From the NCBI GenBank assembly GCA_951640195.1, contig OX621166.1, positions 922,501 through 986,500 of the forward strand: a stretch of DNA of 64,000 nt. Reading direction: 5' to 3'. The notes under the pieces were generated by a model, which saw only the letters and a program-made list of their open reading frames with translations, had not been told where the DNA came from and did no database searches. Below are positions 42,637 to 54,104 of the stretch, piece after piece (the first letter of the stretch is position 1; every line of letters begins with the position of its first letter). The stretch comes from Porpolomopsis calyptriformis (taxonomy: Eukaryota; Basidiomycota; Agaricomycetes; Agaricales; Hygrophoraceae). The translations under genes and the position numbers were made by a program.

Positions 42637-44217
42637 CCTTCTTGCGCACCAAACCACTTCCACTCTGGATCCTGCTGAAGACTTAACAAGGTCAATCTTT
42701 TCATCTGCGGATTCAGATACTCCCTTTCAACCCATAGTATTCCAAACCCCTGCACAATCCATCATCCCCCTTTCCCCCTCATCATCATCGCTAACATCAA
42801 TGTCTCAAACATCTCAACAAGAGTATGAAGCCGATCAAACCGTTCCCGCACTGGGACCCAGCAACATTCCCCCCACCATTCAAGAAGAAGAAGATGTCAT
42901 CCCATTTAACATGGAACAAGAGCTCAAAGATCTGAGAGCACAAATCGACCAGTTCCGTGGCTGGTATTATAATGAGGTCGACGCCAATGATGAACTTTGT
43001 AAAGAGCTAAAAGCCCTCAAAGAAGGTCGACAAGAAGAATTTGAACTAGCCACCCCTCCCCTACAACGACAATCTATGCTTCGGGGACCTGGGCTTTCCC
43101 CATCAAACCCTTTTGTTTACGCCCCAAGAAGAACTCAGTCTGTCCAACCATCCTTTCCCACTAACCCTCAACCAACTACCCAAATAACTGCTCCCCTATA
43201 CTTCCTGCCCCTACCAAAATCAAAATTGCCGATCCGACCAAATACGATGGAACCCCTGAGAAGCTAGAGGACTTCATTCACCAATGTCAACTCAACTTTG
43301 TGGTTAAAGACTACAACGACAAACAGAAAGTCATCTATACGCTCTCCTATCTTGGTGACGGCAACCCACGGGCTTGGGGATGACTGTTTACGGAAATGGT
43401 TGATGGAACGAGGAACTACGTATGGAACTACGCAACATTTTTGGATGAATTTCGAGAAGCATTTGGAAGGATCAACCCAGCAGCGAAAGCACGGATCGAG
43501 CTAGAAAAAGTAAAGATGACAGGAACGATAGAAGACTACAACCTTCGGTTCATGCAGCACGCGACAAGAACTGAGTACAACGAGGCCGCCCTTCTTCGGT
43601 TTTACAAAGCCGGACTCCCCCAGCCAATCTTTCCACGGATTTACTCGATGGATAATATACCGTCAACTTTGCTGGATTGGATGACGAAAGCGGCCCAATT
43701 CGAAGAACAGTACCAGGAACAACGAGCCGAACAAGCATTGTGGTCAAGTCGAGATCAAAAAGGAAAGAAGTCCGAAGCCAAATTGAATCCCCGAGGAAAC
43801 CCTTCCCACTCCACCACCACTACTTCATCCCCGATTAAACAAGAATTGAGAGAAGCCTCTCTCAAAACTGCAAAACGAGACAACTCCTCCATTACTTGCT
43901 ACAACTGTGGCAAAAAAGGACACTACGCCAACGAATGTTGAAGCCCACGCGCTGAAGACGTTCCAGCACATCAAGAGACCTCAACTTCTACTCGAGGAAA
44001 AGGAGGAAATCGCGGTCAAGGTAAAGGACAAAATGTCTGAACGATCAATCGGGTCAACACAGAAGAATCGGAAGCGCGGATCGAAGAAGTACCGGAGGAC
44101 GACGAGAAAGAGAAAAGGACGGCAAAGGATGACCTGAAGGATATGGGAATCACGAATTGGGACAAGGAGAGACGGGCTGCGCTAGCTCGAGCATTAAAAG
44201 AGCAAAAGGATTTTTAG
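42637..44217 (+). pseudogene. Gag of the complete family A element
   Basis: The frame is open from the primer site (SNFLLAHQTT ... LDPAEDL), with a first ATG at 42800 (MSQTSQQEYEADQ). A coiled coil (MEQELKDLRAQIDQF), a one-base frameshift near 43200, TGA at 43381, then the capsid C-terminus (43396-43941) with CCHC knuckle CYNCGKKGHYANEC, TGA at 43939, a Lys/Glu tail and the end NWDKERRAALARALKEQKDF, TAG at 44215. The TGA after AWG (43381) is shared with the second A copy (52622). Confidence 0.85.
44208..44217 (+). promoter_or_regulatory. Candidate frameshift site of family A (altered heptamer)
   Basis: AAG GAT TTT TAG in the gag frame, G-GAT-TTT where other families have G-GGT-TTT. Pol is still in the -1 frame, open directly from this site. 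A G-to-A change probably weakened the site. Confidence 0.45.
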
Positions 44218-47200
44218 TCTGGCCAAGTGCTAAAAGCCCGAGCACTTTGGCTGTGTCCCATGTATGTGTACCACCATCTATGAAAAGTTTTCATTTTCTT
44301 GGCACACTTGAACAGGGCAAAGGCGCTCTCAAATTCTATCTTTGGATCACAAGTGCCGACAATCTTCGACGAGTGGCTATCATAGCACTCATTGACTCTG
44401 GCGCCTCAGGGAATTTTATTGACGAAGTGTTCGTTCGTCAAATGGAGATATCGACCTATCCGTTAGATGAGGTTGTACCGGTACGAAACGCTGATGGTTC
44501 TGAGAACCGAGGAGGTCCCATCACACACGACACAGACCTGTTTATTGAGGCACCAGATCTATCTTTTCGAGAATGAATACGGTTGGAGGTCACCAACTTA
44601 GGAAGAAAACAACAGGTCATCCTCGGCTTCCCATGGCTCTTGCGACACAACCCCACCATCAATTGGACAAAAGGCACCTTAACCTTTGCGTCTGGTGACA
44701 CGCTGTTCAGTGGTATGCGAGTCGGAGTGTTGCCCCCACAGGAAGAACTCTACGTCTTTGATTCGAGTCTGAAACATGACTCCTTTATCCGCTTGGTTGG
44801 AGTTGACCACTCCCGACCAGTTTCCATCGAGGAGGACATCAAATCCTTTATTCCTAGTCGTTACCACAATTTCTGGCGTGTTTTCCATACCGCAGAATTC
44901 AACAAACTTCCTCCTCGACGTCCCTTTGATCATGCGATCAACCTCTACCCGAACACCAAATTTCAAGTCGGAAAACTCTATCCCCTTTCCCCCTATGAAC
45001 AGGTGGAACTTAATAAGTTTATTGATGAAAATCTCAGAACAGGTCGGATACGCCCATTGAAATCGCCACAAGCTGCTCCTTTCTTCTTTGCGAAAAAGGC
45101 TGAAGAGATCAATGCCAAAGGTCTCAGTGCTGGTCTACGTCCCATCCAGGACTATCGCTATATCAACTCAAAGACCATTCCTGATCGTTACCTCCTTCCC
45201 CTTTTGTCAGAAATCCTCCAAGTACCGAAGCTTGCCACTGCTTCACTCTTCACCGTTATCAATATTCGATGGGGATTTAACAACATACGACTCAAGAAAG
45301 GTGACGAATGGAAAGCGGCTTTTATCACCAATTGAGGACTCTTTGAACCGACCGTTATGTTCTTTGGACTACAAAATTCCCCAGCATCTTTTCAACGAAT
45401 GATAGACATTCTCTTCAAACCCATTTTGGACTCTGGCTGTGTCCACATTTACATTGACAACATTCTCATCATGGGCGACACCCCCGAAGAAATTCGCCAC
45501 TGGACCGATGAAACACTCAAACTCATGGAGAAAAACCAATTGTCCGCTAAACCCGTCAAATGTCAAATGGAGAGGACCTCTGTTACCTATCTTGGTACAA
45601 TCATCAGCAAGGGTCAACTCGCTATCAATCCAAAAAAGGTGGATGCCATTGTTAATTGGCCAACACCCCAAAAACTGCGAGATCTCCAATCCTTCCTTGG
45701 CACTACCAACTTTTGGCGCCATTATATCAAAAGCTTCTCCTCAGTCATTCATCCCCTCTGTGGCCTTTTACGAAAAGACCAACCTTGGGATTGGTCTCCT
45801 TTGTGTCAAAAAGCCTTTGGACAACTCAAACATCTCGTCACTACAGCCCCTGTCCTTCTTACCCCATGGCCAGACCTTCCTTACCTCTTGGAGACTGATG
45901 CCTCTGATTTCGGTATTAGCATGGTCTTATCTCAAAAACACGACAATGGTTGGCACCCTGTTGGCTTTTTCTCAAAGTCCTTACTCCCTGCCGAGTACAA
46001 CTATCCTACTCATGATCTGGAGATGCTTGCAATTGTCACCTCCCTCAAGTATTGGTGCTATCTTTTAGAGGGCGCAAGGGATACTGTATTGATAAAAACG
46101 GACAATTTAGCGCTCAAATATTTCATGCAGAACAGATCCCTCTCCAGACGACAAGCACGTTGGATGGAATTCTTAGGCAGATTCGACTTCAAAATCGAGT
46201 ATTCCCCTGGAGTCAAGAACAAAGCCGATGGACTCTCTCGCCGACCCGATCACCGTCATACAGAGAAAGAAGAATTAGAAGGCCAAGCCCTCCTCCCTCC
46301 CAAACGTTTTATCAATGCTATCATTTCCATGTCCGAACCCTCTTTCATGTCAAGACTTCGCTTCCCCAACTTCGATCAAATCCCAGAGGACATTCGCATC
46401 AAACTATCCAATCCCTCTTCTGGCTACTCCTTCACTGACGGGATTGTGAGAGATGCAGGAGATCGTATTGTCATGCCAGCAGACGTATCGCTACGCACAG
46501 AGATAATTCAATTGACCCACTCCCTACCCCATGGAGGCCATCCTGGAATTGAGAAGACACATGAGCTTGTGTTGTGGAACTACACCTGGAGTAGTGCTGC
46601 CCCTGACATCCGTGTATTTGTATCATCCTGTCTAACCTGCCAACAAGTCAAGCTTTATCCTTCAAAGCCTGCAGGTCTCCTGGAACCCATTGCCCCTTCG
46701 TCTCGACCTTGGGAAGAAATCACCGCCGATCTAATCGTGGAACTCCCCCAATCATCAGGCTACGATGCTGTCTTGGTCGTTGTCGATCGCTTTACTAAAC
46801 GTGCTCACTTCATCCTGACGACTTCGAATATTTCAGCAGAAGGAGTCGCAAAACTCTTTAGGGACAACATATGGAAACACCACGGCTAGCCAAAGAAGAT
46901 CATAACCGATCGAGGAACTCAATTTGCTTCCAAATTCGCAAAAGCTCTCAACACTCATTTGGGAATCATCTCCGGTCTATCCACCGCTTATCATCCCCAA
47001 ACCGATGGTCAAATGGAACGTACCAATCAAGAACTTGAACAATACCTTCGTTTATATACCAATTTTATGCAAGACGATTGGTCCAACTGGCTATCCCCAG
47101 CTGAATTCGCGTATAATAACCGACAACACTCCTCGACAAAACACACTCCCTTTTACCTTGATACTGGCCAACATCCCTTCGTCCCATCTATTCCTGTGAC

Positions 47201-47777
47201 CCCTACTCCCAACCCCACAGCAGATGCCTTTCACGATCATCTCACAGAAGCCCGTGAAGAAGCTACAAAAGCTCTAGAAACAACAGCCGAAACCATGAAA
47301 CGCTTCACAGATCGCAAATGGAAAGATACCCAACTCCAAATAGGTCAATTTGTTTATCTTGATACCTGTAACTTAAAAACAGGTCATCCAACCCTCAAAC
47401 TTGATGTCTGATGCACTGGGCCATTCAAAGTTCTAGAAAGAATTGGAAAAGTCTCTTATCGCCTAGCCCTTCCCTTATCATGGAAAATACATGACATCTT
47501 TCACATTTCACTCCTGAGACCCGCTAACATTAACTCCAATCTCCACCCAGAGGAAGTAGATGATAATCTCCGCCCACCTCTGGATGTCATTCAAGAGAAA
47601 GAAGAATATGAGGTCGAACAAATTCTCCAACACCATGGGTCTACCCGACGTCATACATATTTGATCAAATGGGTCGGCTATCCCATTGCAGAAGCAACTT
47701 GGGAGCCAAAGAAGAATCTCATCCATGTGAAAGAACGAATTCTAGAATACGAACAATCAATTCAAACGGTGACTTAA
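44214..47777 (+). pseudogene. Pol polyprotein of the complete family A element
   Basis: One frame without indels. Protease LIDSGASGNFIDE (44390). RT palm reads VINIRWGFNN and YIDNILIMGD: two catalytic aspartates are Asn, so RT is dead. RNase H LETDASDFGIS to KNKADGLSRRPD (45890-46245). Integrase HHCC intact, TADLIVELP, IITDRGTQF, and DGQMERTNQ with the Glu kept. Chromodomain 47600-47740. Stops: TGA 44574, TGA 45333, TAG 46887 (Trp codon), TGA 47409; natural end TAA 47775. Confidence 0.93.
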
Positions 47778-47901
47778 TCATTCTTTCACAGTATCAACTC
47801 CCCTCGTTTATATTTTTTACCTTTGTCACCTTTTCCAAACTCCGACTCATCCTTATAATCTCTTTCATCTCCATCTTTCACTCTCAAAAATCGACATCGC
47901 T

Positions 47902-48480
47902 ATGCCCGCAGAATGCTCTCACCAAACTGCCCACAAGTCTACTGGTGGTCGTCCACCCCGAGCTCCCCGTATGTCCACTGGAGGACAACCCCCTCGTCGC
48001 GCTCTCCCTCCGCTTGCTTCCACCTCCTCCGCCTACAGTGAAGCTGAGCTCACCGGACAACTCTGGCAACACAATCAACGCGCACGTAATCGGGACCTTC
48101 CCATATGGCCAGAGGAAATCGTCGCACCACCCATCCCACCTGAGCAGATCATCAAGTTGTTGAAGAAGGATGTCGAATACTACAAGAGCGAAATCGCGAG
48201 ATTGAACGAAGAGTTGTATAATCAAGGAATGAGCTTGGACGGAAAGAGAAGAGCGAGCGAATATTGGCGAGAACAGGCTAAGCATTGGGAGGCGAAATAC
48301 GAGGAAGTCGCAAAGGTACTTCCCCATCTCGATTCCCCTGCTCCCCCTGTTTTCCCAGGTCCACTCATTGTTCCCCCCAGTTCGTCGTTGAACCCCATCA
48401 CCATCCACGATGACGACATTCCTTCCCCGGCTGACATTATTTCCCTGTCGACTGCCGTCTCCGACAAGGACTTATTCTAG
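47902..48480 (+). CDS. Third ORF of family A with histone H3-tail-like N-terminus (second copy)
   Basis: 192 codons, intact, 124 bp after the chromodomain stop and 80 bp before the 3' LTR. Residues 8-16 read QTAHKSTGG (H3 5-13 with R8 changed to H by a CGC-to-CAC transition), then RPPRAPRMSTGGQPPRR. Coiled coil at about residues 84-140 (KKDVEYYKSEIARLNEEL, YWREQAKHWEAKYEEV), proline-rich linker, acidic end (IHDDDIPSPADI). It stays open in both copies while pol in the same elements has accumulated stops. No hydrophobic segment. Role unknown. Confidence 0.78.
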   Translation: MPAECSHQTAHKSTGGRPPRAPRMSTGGQPPRRALPPLASTSSAYSEAELTGQLWQHNQRARNRDLPIWPEEIVAPPIPPEQIIKLLKKDVEYYKSEIARLNEELYNQGMSLDGKRRASEYWREQAKHWEAKYEEVAKVLPHLDSPAPPVFPGPLIVPPSSSLNPITIHDDDIPSPADIISLSTAVSDKDLF

Positions 48481-48560
48481 TCCTTCCCCTCCTCCGCACC
48501 CATCAACACCCTCAAAACCGCCTTGAATTTCGGGACGAAATTCCTTTTGATGTGGGTGTA

Positions 48561-48929
48561 TGTCACAGACACTTTTTTCCTTTTTCTTTTTAGTCATACT
48601 TGATTAGTCTCCATTCTGTTCATCCTTCCGCTTTACCGCTTTATATATAGAGACTGACCACATGTACCTTCCTTCCAACTCTTCACGAGTCACATTCCGT
48701 TTCCACTATTCTTTCTGTGACTCTTTACAAGTCACATTCCGTATTCTGCTTTGTAATCGTCCATACGACTGACTCATGCCAACTCAGGTAGTTAGTATAT
48801 AAAGCCTGATCTCCAGTTAGTAGGTTAAGTTCGATTCCTAGTTAGCTCCCCCACTCTTTAGTTGAATTCATATTCCTTATCAGCCCCTCCAACGCGAGAA
48901 GTAAAACCTCCGACTACCGAATCATAACA
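48561..48929 (+). repeat. 3' LTR of the complete family A element
   Basis: 369 bp, preceded by the purine-rich GATGTGGGTGTA and followed by the GAATC duplication. Confidence 0.95.
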
Positions 48930-49258
48930 GAATCCATATTACAACATTCCGGAGCTAAACGACGCCGAAAATACTTGGTCAAATGGAAAGGCTATCTGAT
49001 TGAGGAAGCCACTTGGGAAGATCGATCGAACATTTTACGACATGCCAAGGAAATTGTGAAGACATATGAAGACTCAATTCAAACGGTGACCTGATTCTAT
49101 TCATTCGTTTGTCATCATCCCGTCTGCCAAGAATTGACCTCTATTTTTAGAACCACTCCTTATAAACTGAGAGACATCTCCACTTTCCTTCACGACTCAA
49201 TAACCTTGTTGCAACAACTTAAACCACTAAATCAAAATGTTACAACAACTTCATCCAT

Positions 49259-50000
49259 CATGCCCGCCACATGATCCACACGATCCCCCTCCCCTCAAGT
49301 CGCCATCCGGTGTTCTGGACGAATTCCTTTGTTCACCATCCACTCCCCTACTCCTGGTCCCTCCACTTCTGCCTCCTCCACTCGACAATTACATCGACAA
49401 GCTCGCGCATGCGCAGAAGATTTCTTCAGTCCTACTTGAACTCCTCCCCCCGAAGATCCCGCTGTCACCATCTCCCACCTCACAGTCCACAGCAACAGCG
49501 TTAGCAACTGGAACTGTGAACTTCGTCAAGAACGCGAAGTCCTACAAGCCAAACTCAAGGCGTCAGAAAAAAGTGCTTTATTTTGGAAGAATCGTTGGGA
49601 TCAGAGCGAGTTGAAAGTTTGGGAGCTCCAGTGACAGAAGAGACGAACGTGGGTTGACTGCTACGACATCACCACCTATGCCATCATTGCCAAGCTCGTA
49701 GAAGAGAGTTGTCAAAGCGAACGGCTCACCAGAGAAGACTTCCTTCAGGCACAATGGGACCTTGCGACAACGGAAATGTTGATCGAGTACAGAGCATCGG
49801 TCGAATACCCTATCAATCTCGACTTAGAGTATCCCAACGACAACAACGACGTCGCGACAGTCTGAGCCCCCTCCCCCGTCAAAGCAACTTCGGAAGTTGA
49901 ACTCATCGCTTCCCCCTCAGTGGCCATTGAGGCCCCTGCCACCAAGGAAATCCTGACTCAGGCCTCAGAAGACAAAACGACCGACACTGCCCAAGTTTGA
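49259..50000 (+). pseudogene. Third ORF of element D, degraded
   Basis: A start MPAT (49259) is followed by TGA and small indels. Recognisable pieces match the family B third ORF: SPTPGPSTSASSTRQL, NWN-ELRQEREVLQAKLKAS, FWKNRWDQSELKVWEL, and an acidic tail ending TTDTAQV-TGA near 49998. D and B, although their LTRs differ, share this ORF type. Confidence 0.7.
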
Positions 50001-50035
50001 AATTCAGGACAAATTTCCTTTGAAGCTGAGGTGTA

Positions 50036-50434
50036 TGTCACGGTTGTAATTTTCTTTTCTTTCCTTTATCTTATCATATGCAAACTTGTATCTTATCTTG
50101 GGAATCCCCACATTCTTTCGTTGGGATTCCCCATTGCCTTTCTCCGGGATTCCCCATTACTCTATCCATATGCAGATACCTTCATTTCCATTACATTTCA
50201 ACCCCTTATGATTCGTCATCAATCACGATGACTCATTCTTATCTCTACCTCATGTTATGTTGCACTGACTCATACAGATAAGTAGTCAGTATATAAAGAG
50301 TACCTCTTGTACATATTAGACCTTAAGTCTGATTCCTCATTAGCTACTCATAACAAGGACTTGGAACCATACCCTATATCTCTTGGGACAGAACACCCAA
50401 AGTAAAACGTGTTCTGAACTACCAGTTTATAACA
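50036..50434 (+). repeat. 3' LTR of family D
   Basis: 399 bp, preceded by AGCTGAGGTGTA and followed by the GTGTA duplication. Differences from the 5' LTR are transitions, mostly where a CpG stands in one copy. Confidence 0.95.
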
Positions 50435-50439
50435 GTGTA

Positions 50440-51470
50440 CAAACTCACTAAGTACGAACAGGGAAAGCTGAATGAATTCCTGGAGGAACAACTTGCAAGT
50501 GGATGAATACGACGATTGAACTCCAAACAAGCTGCCTCGTTCTTCTTTGCTCCCAAAGGTGAAGAAGTTAATGCCCAAGGACAAGATGCTGGACTACATC
50601 CAATCCAAGACTATCGCTATCTGAATGCTCACACAATCCCAGACGCCTATCCCTTACCTCTCATCTCTGAGATTATTCAACAGACCAAGTTATCAGAAGC
50701 AGAACTGTTCACAGTCATGGATATCCGATAGGGCTTTAACAATATTCGTATCAAAGAAGGAGATGAATGGAAAGGAGCCTTCAACACTCGACGAGGGCTG
50801 TTCGAGCCCACTATCATGTTCTTTGGAATGCGAAACTCGCCTGCCTCCTTTCAATGAATGATCGACGTTCTCTTCAAAGAGGTTATCGATTCCAAACAGG
50901 TCCACATCTATATTGAGGATATCTTGATCATGGGAAAGGACCTTACTGAACTCACCTATTGGATGGAATGAACTCTAGAGATCATGGAGAAGAACCAACT
51001 GTCCTGCAAACCTGTCAAGTGCCAGTTCGAGAAAAAGGAAGTGATTTATCTGGGGATGATGATCTCTAAAGGCTACATTGCTATTAACCCCAAGAAGGTT
51101 GAGGCGATCAGAACCTGGCCTATCCCCCAGAAGAAACGAGACCTTCAATCCTTCCTTGGCACTGCCAACTTTTGGCAAAGGTTTATCAAGGATTACTCCC
51201 TGATTGCTCGTCCTCTCAATGAGCTCCTACGAAAGGATCAAGAATGGATTTGGACCCCTAGGCAACAATGTGCTTTTGATACCCTCAAGAATGCACTTAC
51301 CTCTGCTCCTGTTTTGAGGACCCCAAAGCCAGATCTTCCTTACCTTCTGGAGACAGATGCCTCTAGTGTTGCTCTGGGTGCAGTGCTAACCCAGAAGGAG
51401 AATGACAAAGAAGATTGGCACCCCATTGGATTCTACTCCAAGACCCTCCTCCCAGCTGAATGAAATTACC
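50440..51470 (+). pseudogene. RT to RNase H of element G, resumed after element D
   Basis: KLTKYEQGKLNEFLEEQL follows the D insertion. RT palm VMDIR-stop-GFNN (Trp to TAG at 50728), YIEDILIMG (YIDD changed to YIED), connection domain, and RNase H LETDASSVALGA. Stops TGA near 50504, 50855, 50969 and 51461. It is cut at 51470 by the A LTR. Confidence 0.9.
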
Positions 51471-52747
51471 TGTCATGAATACTTTTTTCCTTTTTCTTTT
51501 AGTCATACTTGATTAGTCTTTGTTCCGTTTACCCTTCTGCTTTACCGCTTTACATATAGAGACTAGTTACATGTACCTTCTTTCCGACTCTTCACGAGTC
51601 ACATTCCATTTCCGTTATTCTTTTTGTGACTCTTCACTAGTCACATTCCGTTTTCCACTTTGTAATCATCCATACGACTGACTCATGCTGACTCAGGTAG
51701 TTAGTATATAAAGCCTGACCTCTAGTCAGTAGGTTAAGTTCAATTCCTAGTTAGCTCCCCACTCTTTAGTCGAATCCATATTCCTCATCAGCCCCTCCAA
51801 CACGAGAAGTAAAACCTTTGACTACCGAATCATAACAAGAATCGAACTTCCTTCTTGTGCAACAAATCACTCTCACTCTGGATCCCACTGAAGACTTAAC
51901 AAGGTCAATCTTTTCATCTGCGGATTCAGATACTCCCTTTCAACCTATAGTATTCCAAACCCCTGCACAATCCATCATCCCTCTTTCCCCCTCGTCATCA
52001 TCTTTAATATCAATGTCTCAAACATCTCAACAAGAGTATGAAGCCGATCAATCTGTCCCCGCTCCCGGACCCAGTAACATTCCCGCCACCATCCAAGAAG
52101 AAGAAGAAGAAGATGTCATCCCATTTAACATGGAACAAGAGCTCAGAGACCTAAGAGTACAAATTGACCAGTTCCGTGGTTGGTACTACAATGAAGTCGA
52201 TGTCAATGATGAGCTTCGAAAGGAGCTGAAAACCCTCAAAGAAAGTCGACAAGAAGAACAAGAAGAACCAGAACCAACCACCCCTCCCCCACGACGACGA
52301 TCTGTACTTTGGGGACCTGGGCTTTCCCCATCAAATCCTTTCATATATGCCCCAAGAAGAACTCAATCCATCCAACCCCCTTTTCAGCCAACCTTTCCCA
52401 CTCAACCCCAACCATCCACTCAGACGACCGCTCCCCCAACACTCCCAGCCCCTACCAAAATCAAAATTGCCAACCCAACTGAATATGACAGAACTCCCGA
52501 GAAACTTGAAGATTTCATTCACCAATGTCAACTCAATTTTGTGGTCAAGGACTATAACGACAAGCAGAAGATCATCTATATGCTTTCTTATCTTGGTGAC
52601 AGCAACCCACGGGCTTGGGGATGAATGTTCACGGAGATGGTTGATAGAACGAGGAACTACGTGTGGAATTATGCAACATTTTTGGACGATTTCCGAGAAG
52701 CTTTTGGAAGGATCAATCCAGCAGCGAAGGCGCAGATCAAGCTAGAG
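51471..52747 (+). mobile_element. Second family A element, 5' part only
   Basis: 5' LTR 51471-51837 (367 bp, left flank TTACC 51466-51470), primer site GAATCGAACTT next to it, then gag to 52747 where the minus-strand B element is inserted. The remainder is beyond the window. The LTR-internal complement AAGTTCAATTC has one mismatch to the primer site from a CpG transition. Confidence 0.9.
51839..52747 (+). pseudogene. Gag of the second family A element, truncated
   Basis: Open from the primer site to a TGA at 52622 (first ATG 52013, MSQTSQQEYEADQS). It has the coiled coil MEQELRDLRVQIDQF, the Arg/Pro region, and the capsid start KIANPTEYDRTPEKLEDF, then TGA after AWG at the same place as in the complete A copy. 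Capsid reading continues to 52742 and is cut by the B LTR. Confidence 0.85.
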
Positions 52748-53148
52748 TGTTATAAACTGGTTGTCAATGAGATGGTTTTACTTCGGAGAGCTCTGTCCCA
52801 AGACGATGATAATGTCTCAAGTCCTAGTTATTGGGTTGCTAACGAGGAATCAGACTTAAAGTCTGAGTACGACTAACTAGGAGTTTATATACTGACTACA
52901 CTACTGCGGATGAGTCAGTGTAAACATGCGGAGTACATGCGACGAGTAAAGATAAACATGATAAGAGACTCGGAGCATGTGAAGGGATGAAACATAATTG
53001 TCGGAAATGAAATATATCCTATCTCGGTTAAATGAAAAGATACGGAATTGTGGGGAATCCCTGGGGAATCCCAAGTAGAGATAAGACCTGTCTGACTAAG
53101 CAACAATGACTAACATAGAGAGGAAGTGAAAAATTTACGTCCGTGACA
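52748..53148 (-). repeat. 3' LTR of the minus-strand B element
   Basis: TGTTATAAACTGG to CGTCCGTGACA on the plus strand; reverse complement of the family B LTR. Confidence 0.95.
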
Positions 53149-53185
53149 TACACCTCGTTTTTCAGGAAATTCGACCCGAATTTCA

Positions 53186-53926
53186 AACCTGGGTGGTGTC
53201 GGTCATTTCATCCTCTGGGCCCTGAGTCTGGATTTCCTCGCCAGTGGGGGCCTCGATGACCACTGAGAGGGAAGCGATGGGGATAGCTTCTGGAGCCGCT
53301 TCGATGGGGGAAGGGGCTCGGATTGTTTTGATGTCGTCGTCGTCGTCCGGGTATTCCAAGTCGAGGTTGATGGGGTACTCGACTGACGCACCGTAGTTGA
53401 TTATGGTTTCCGTTGTCGCAAGATCCTGTTGAGTGCGAAGGAAATCTTCTCGGGAGAGTCGTTCAGCTTGACGACTCTCTTCTACGAGCTTGACGATGAT
53501 GGCGCGGGTGGTGACGTCGTAATAATCGACCCATGTACGCTTCTTCTGTCATTGGAGCTCCCAAACTTTGAGCTCACTTTCGTCCCAGCGGTTCTTCCAA
53601 TATAAGGCGCTCTTCTCCGATGCTTTGAGCTCGGCTTTCAAAACATCACGTTCTTGTCGAAGTTCTCGGTTCCAGTTGCTGACGCTATTGCTGTGAACCG
53701 TGAGACATGAAATGGTGATGGCAGGGTCTTCAGGAGGAGGGGTTTCCGTAGGGTACTCCTTGAAAAAGTCCTCTGCACGTGCGCGAGCTTGTCGGCATAG
53801 TTGTTGAGTGGAAGAAGAAGAGGTGGAGGGACCGGGGGTAGGGGAACGGATGGCGGCGGACGAGGGGATTCGTCCAGTGCGTCTGATGGCAACTTGAGGA
53901 GAGGGAGATCGAGTGGCGGGCATTAT
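53186..53926 (-). pseudogene. Third ORF of the minus-strand B element
   Basis: MPATRSPSPQVAIRRTG start near 53926, coiled coil NWNRELRQERDVLKAELKAS, ALYWKNRWDESELKVWEL, a single TGA (from CGA) at about 53549, then the same frame runs on to an acidic tail DEMTDTTQV. Otherwise undamaged. Confidence 0.68.
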
Positions 53927-54104
53927 GAATGATGATTCAGCGAAGTTGATGTTGGGAACAACAGTATTGGGTAGGTTCGTCAAAGTGGGGAAAGACTGGA
54001 TGGAATCGTATCGACGATTCTGAGTTTATAAATGCCTACTCAATCTAAAAATGGAATTCAAAAATGGACAGCTGGAATGATGACAAACGAGTCAAGTCAC
54101 CGTT

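Larger units (their letters stand above)
42256..48929 (+). mobile_element. Complete Ty3/gypsy family A element (chromovirus with third ORF)
   Basis: Two 369-bp LTRs differing at about ten positions, all transitions, seven at CpG (97.3% by eye), and a perfect GAATC duplication (42251-42255, 48930-48934). It sits in the chromodomain of element D. Order: gag, pol (-1 frame), chromodomain, third ORF. Confidence 0.95.
38513..49093 (+). pseudogene. Pol polyprotein of element D, split by F LTR and A element
   Basis: One frame, no indels. Protease LVDSGASGNFVDE (38695). RT VMDIQWGFNN (W of IRWGF kept, R to Q) and YIDDVLVCGDD (39735). RNase H LETDTSIIGIAG is interrupted by the F LTR at 40262 and resumes at 40619. 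Integrase has HHCC finger, TVDLIIKLP, VISDCGVQF and [10 protein letters not shown] with all three catalytic residues present. The chromodomain begins at 42230, is cut at 42255 and resumes at 48935 (RRKYLVKWKGYLIEEATWE), ending at 49093. Stops: TGA near 39068, 39120, 39505, 39899, 41099 and 42022, plus TAG near 40950 and TAA near 41066. Confidence 0.92.
36150..50434 (+). mobile_element. Complete Ty3/gypsy family D element with nested insertions
   Basis: 399-bp LTRs at both ends and a perfect GTGTA duplication (36145-36149, 50435-50439). Nested inside are solo LTRs A (38066-38435) and F (40262-40613) and the complete A element (42256-48929). Without them it is about 6.9 kb: gag, -1 site, pol, chromodomain and a decayed third ORF. 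Confidence 0.93.
33422..51470 (+). mobile_element. Ty3/gypsy element G (family C LTR), 5' part, split by element D
   Basis: 5' LTR at 33422-33780, then gag, protease and RT to 36149. The D element occupies 36150-50434, and RT to RNase H resumes to 51470, where a second family A element begins. The rest lies outside the window. The frame before and after D agrees once D and one GTGTA copy are removed. Confidence 0.9.

Noticed and set aside
42625..42640. tRNA primer-binding site next to the 5' LTR
   Set aside because: The sequence does not begin with TGG and does not look like a tRNA 3' end; it complements the LTR itself instead.
47902..48480. Envelope-like gene of an errantivirus
   Set aside because: No signal peptide, membrane span or furin-type site; the protein is a soluble coiled coil.
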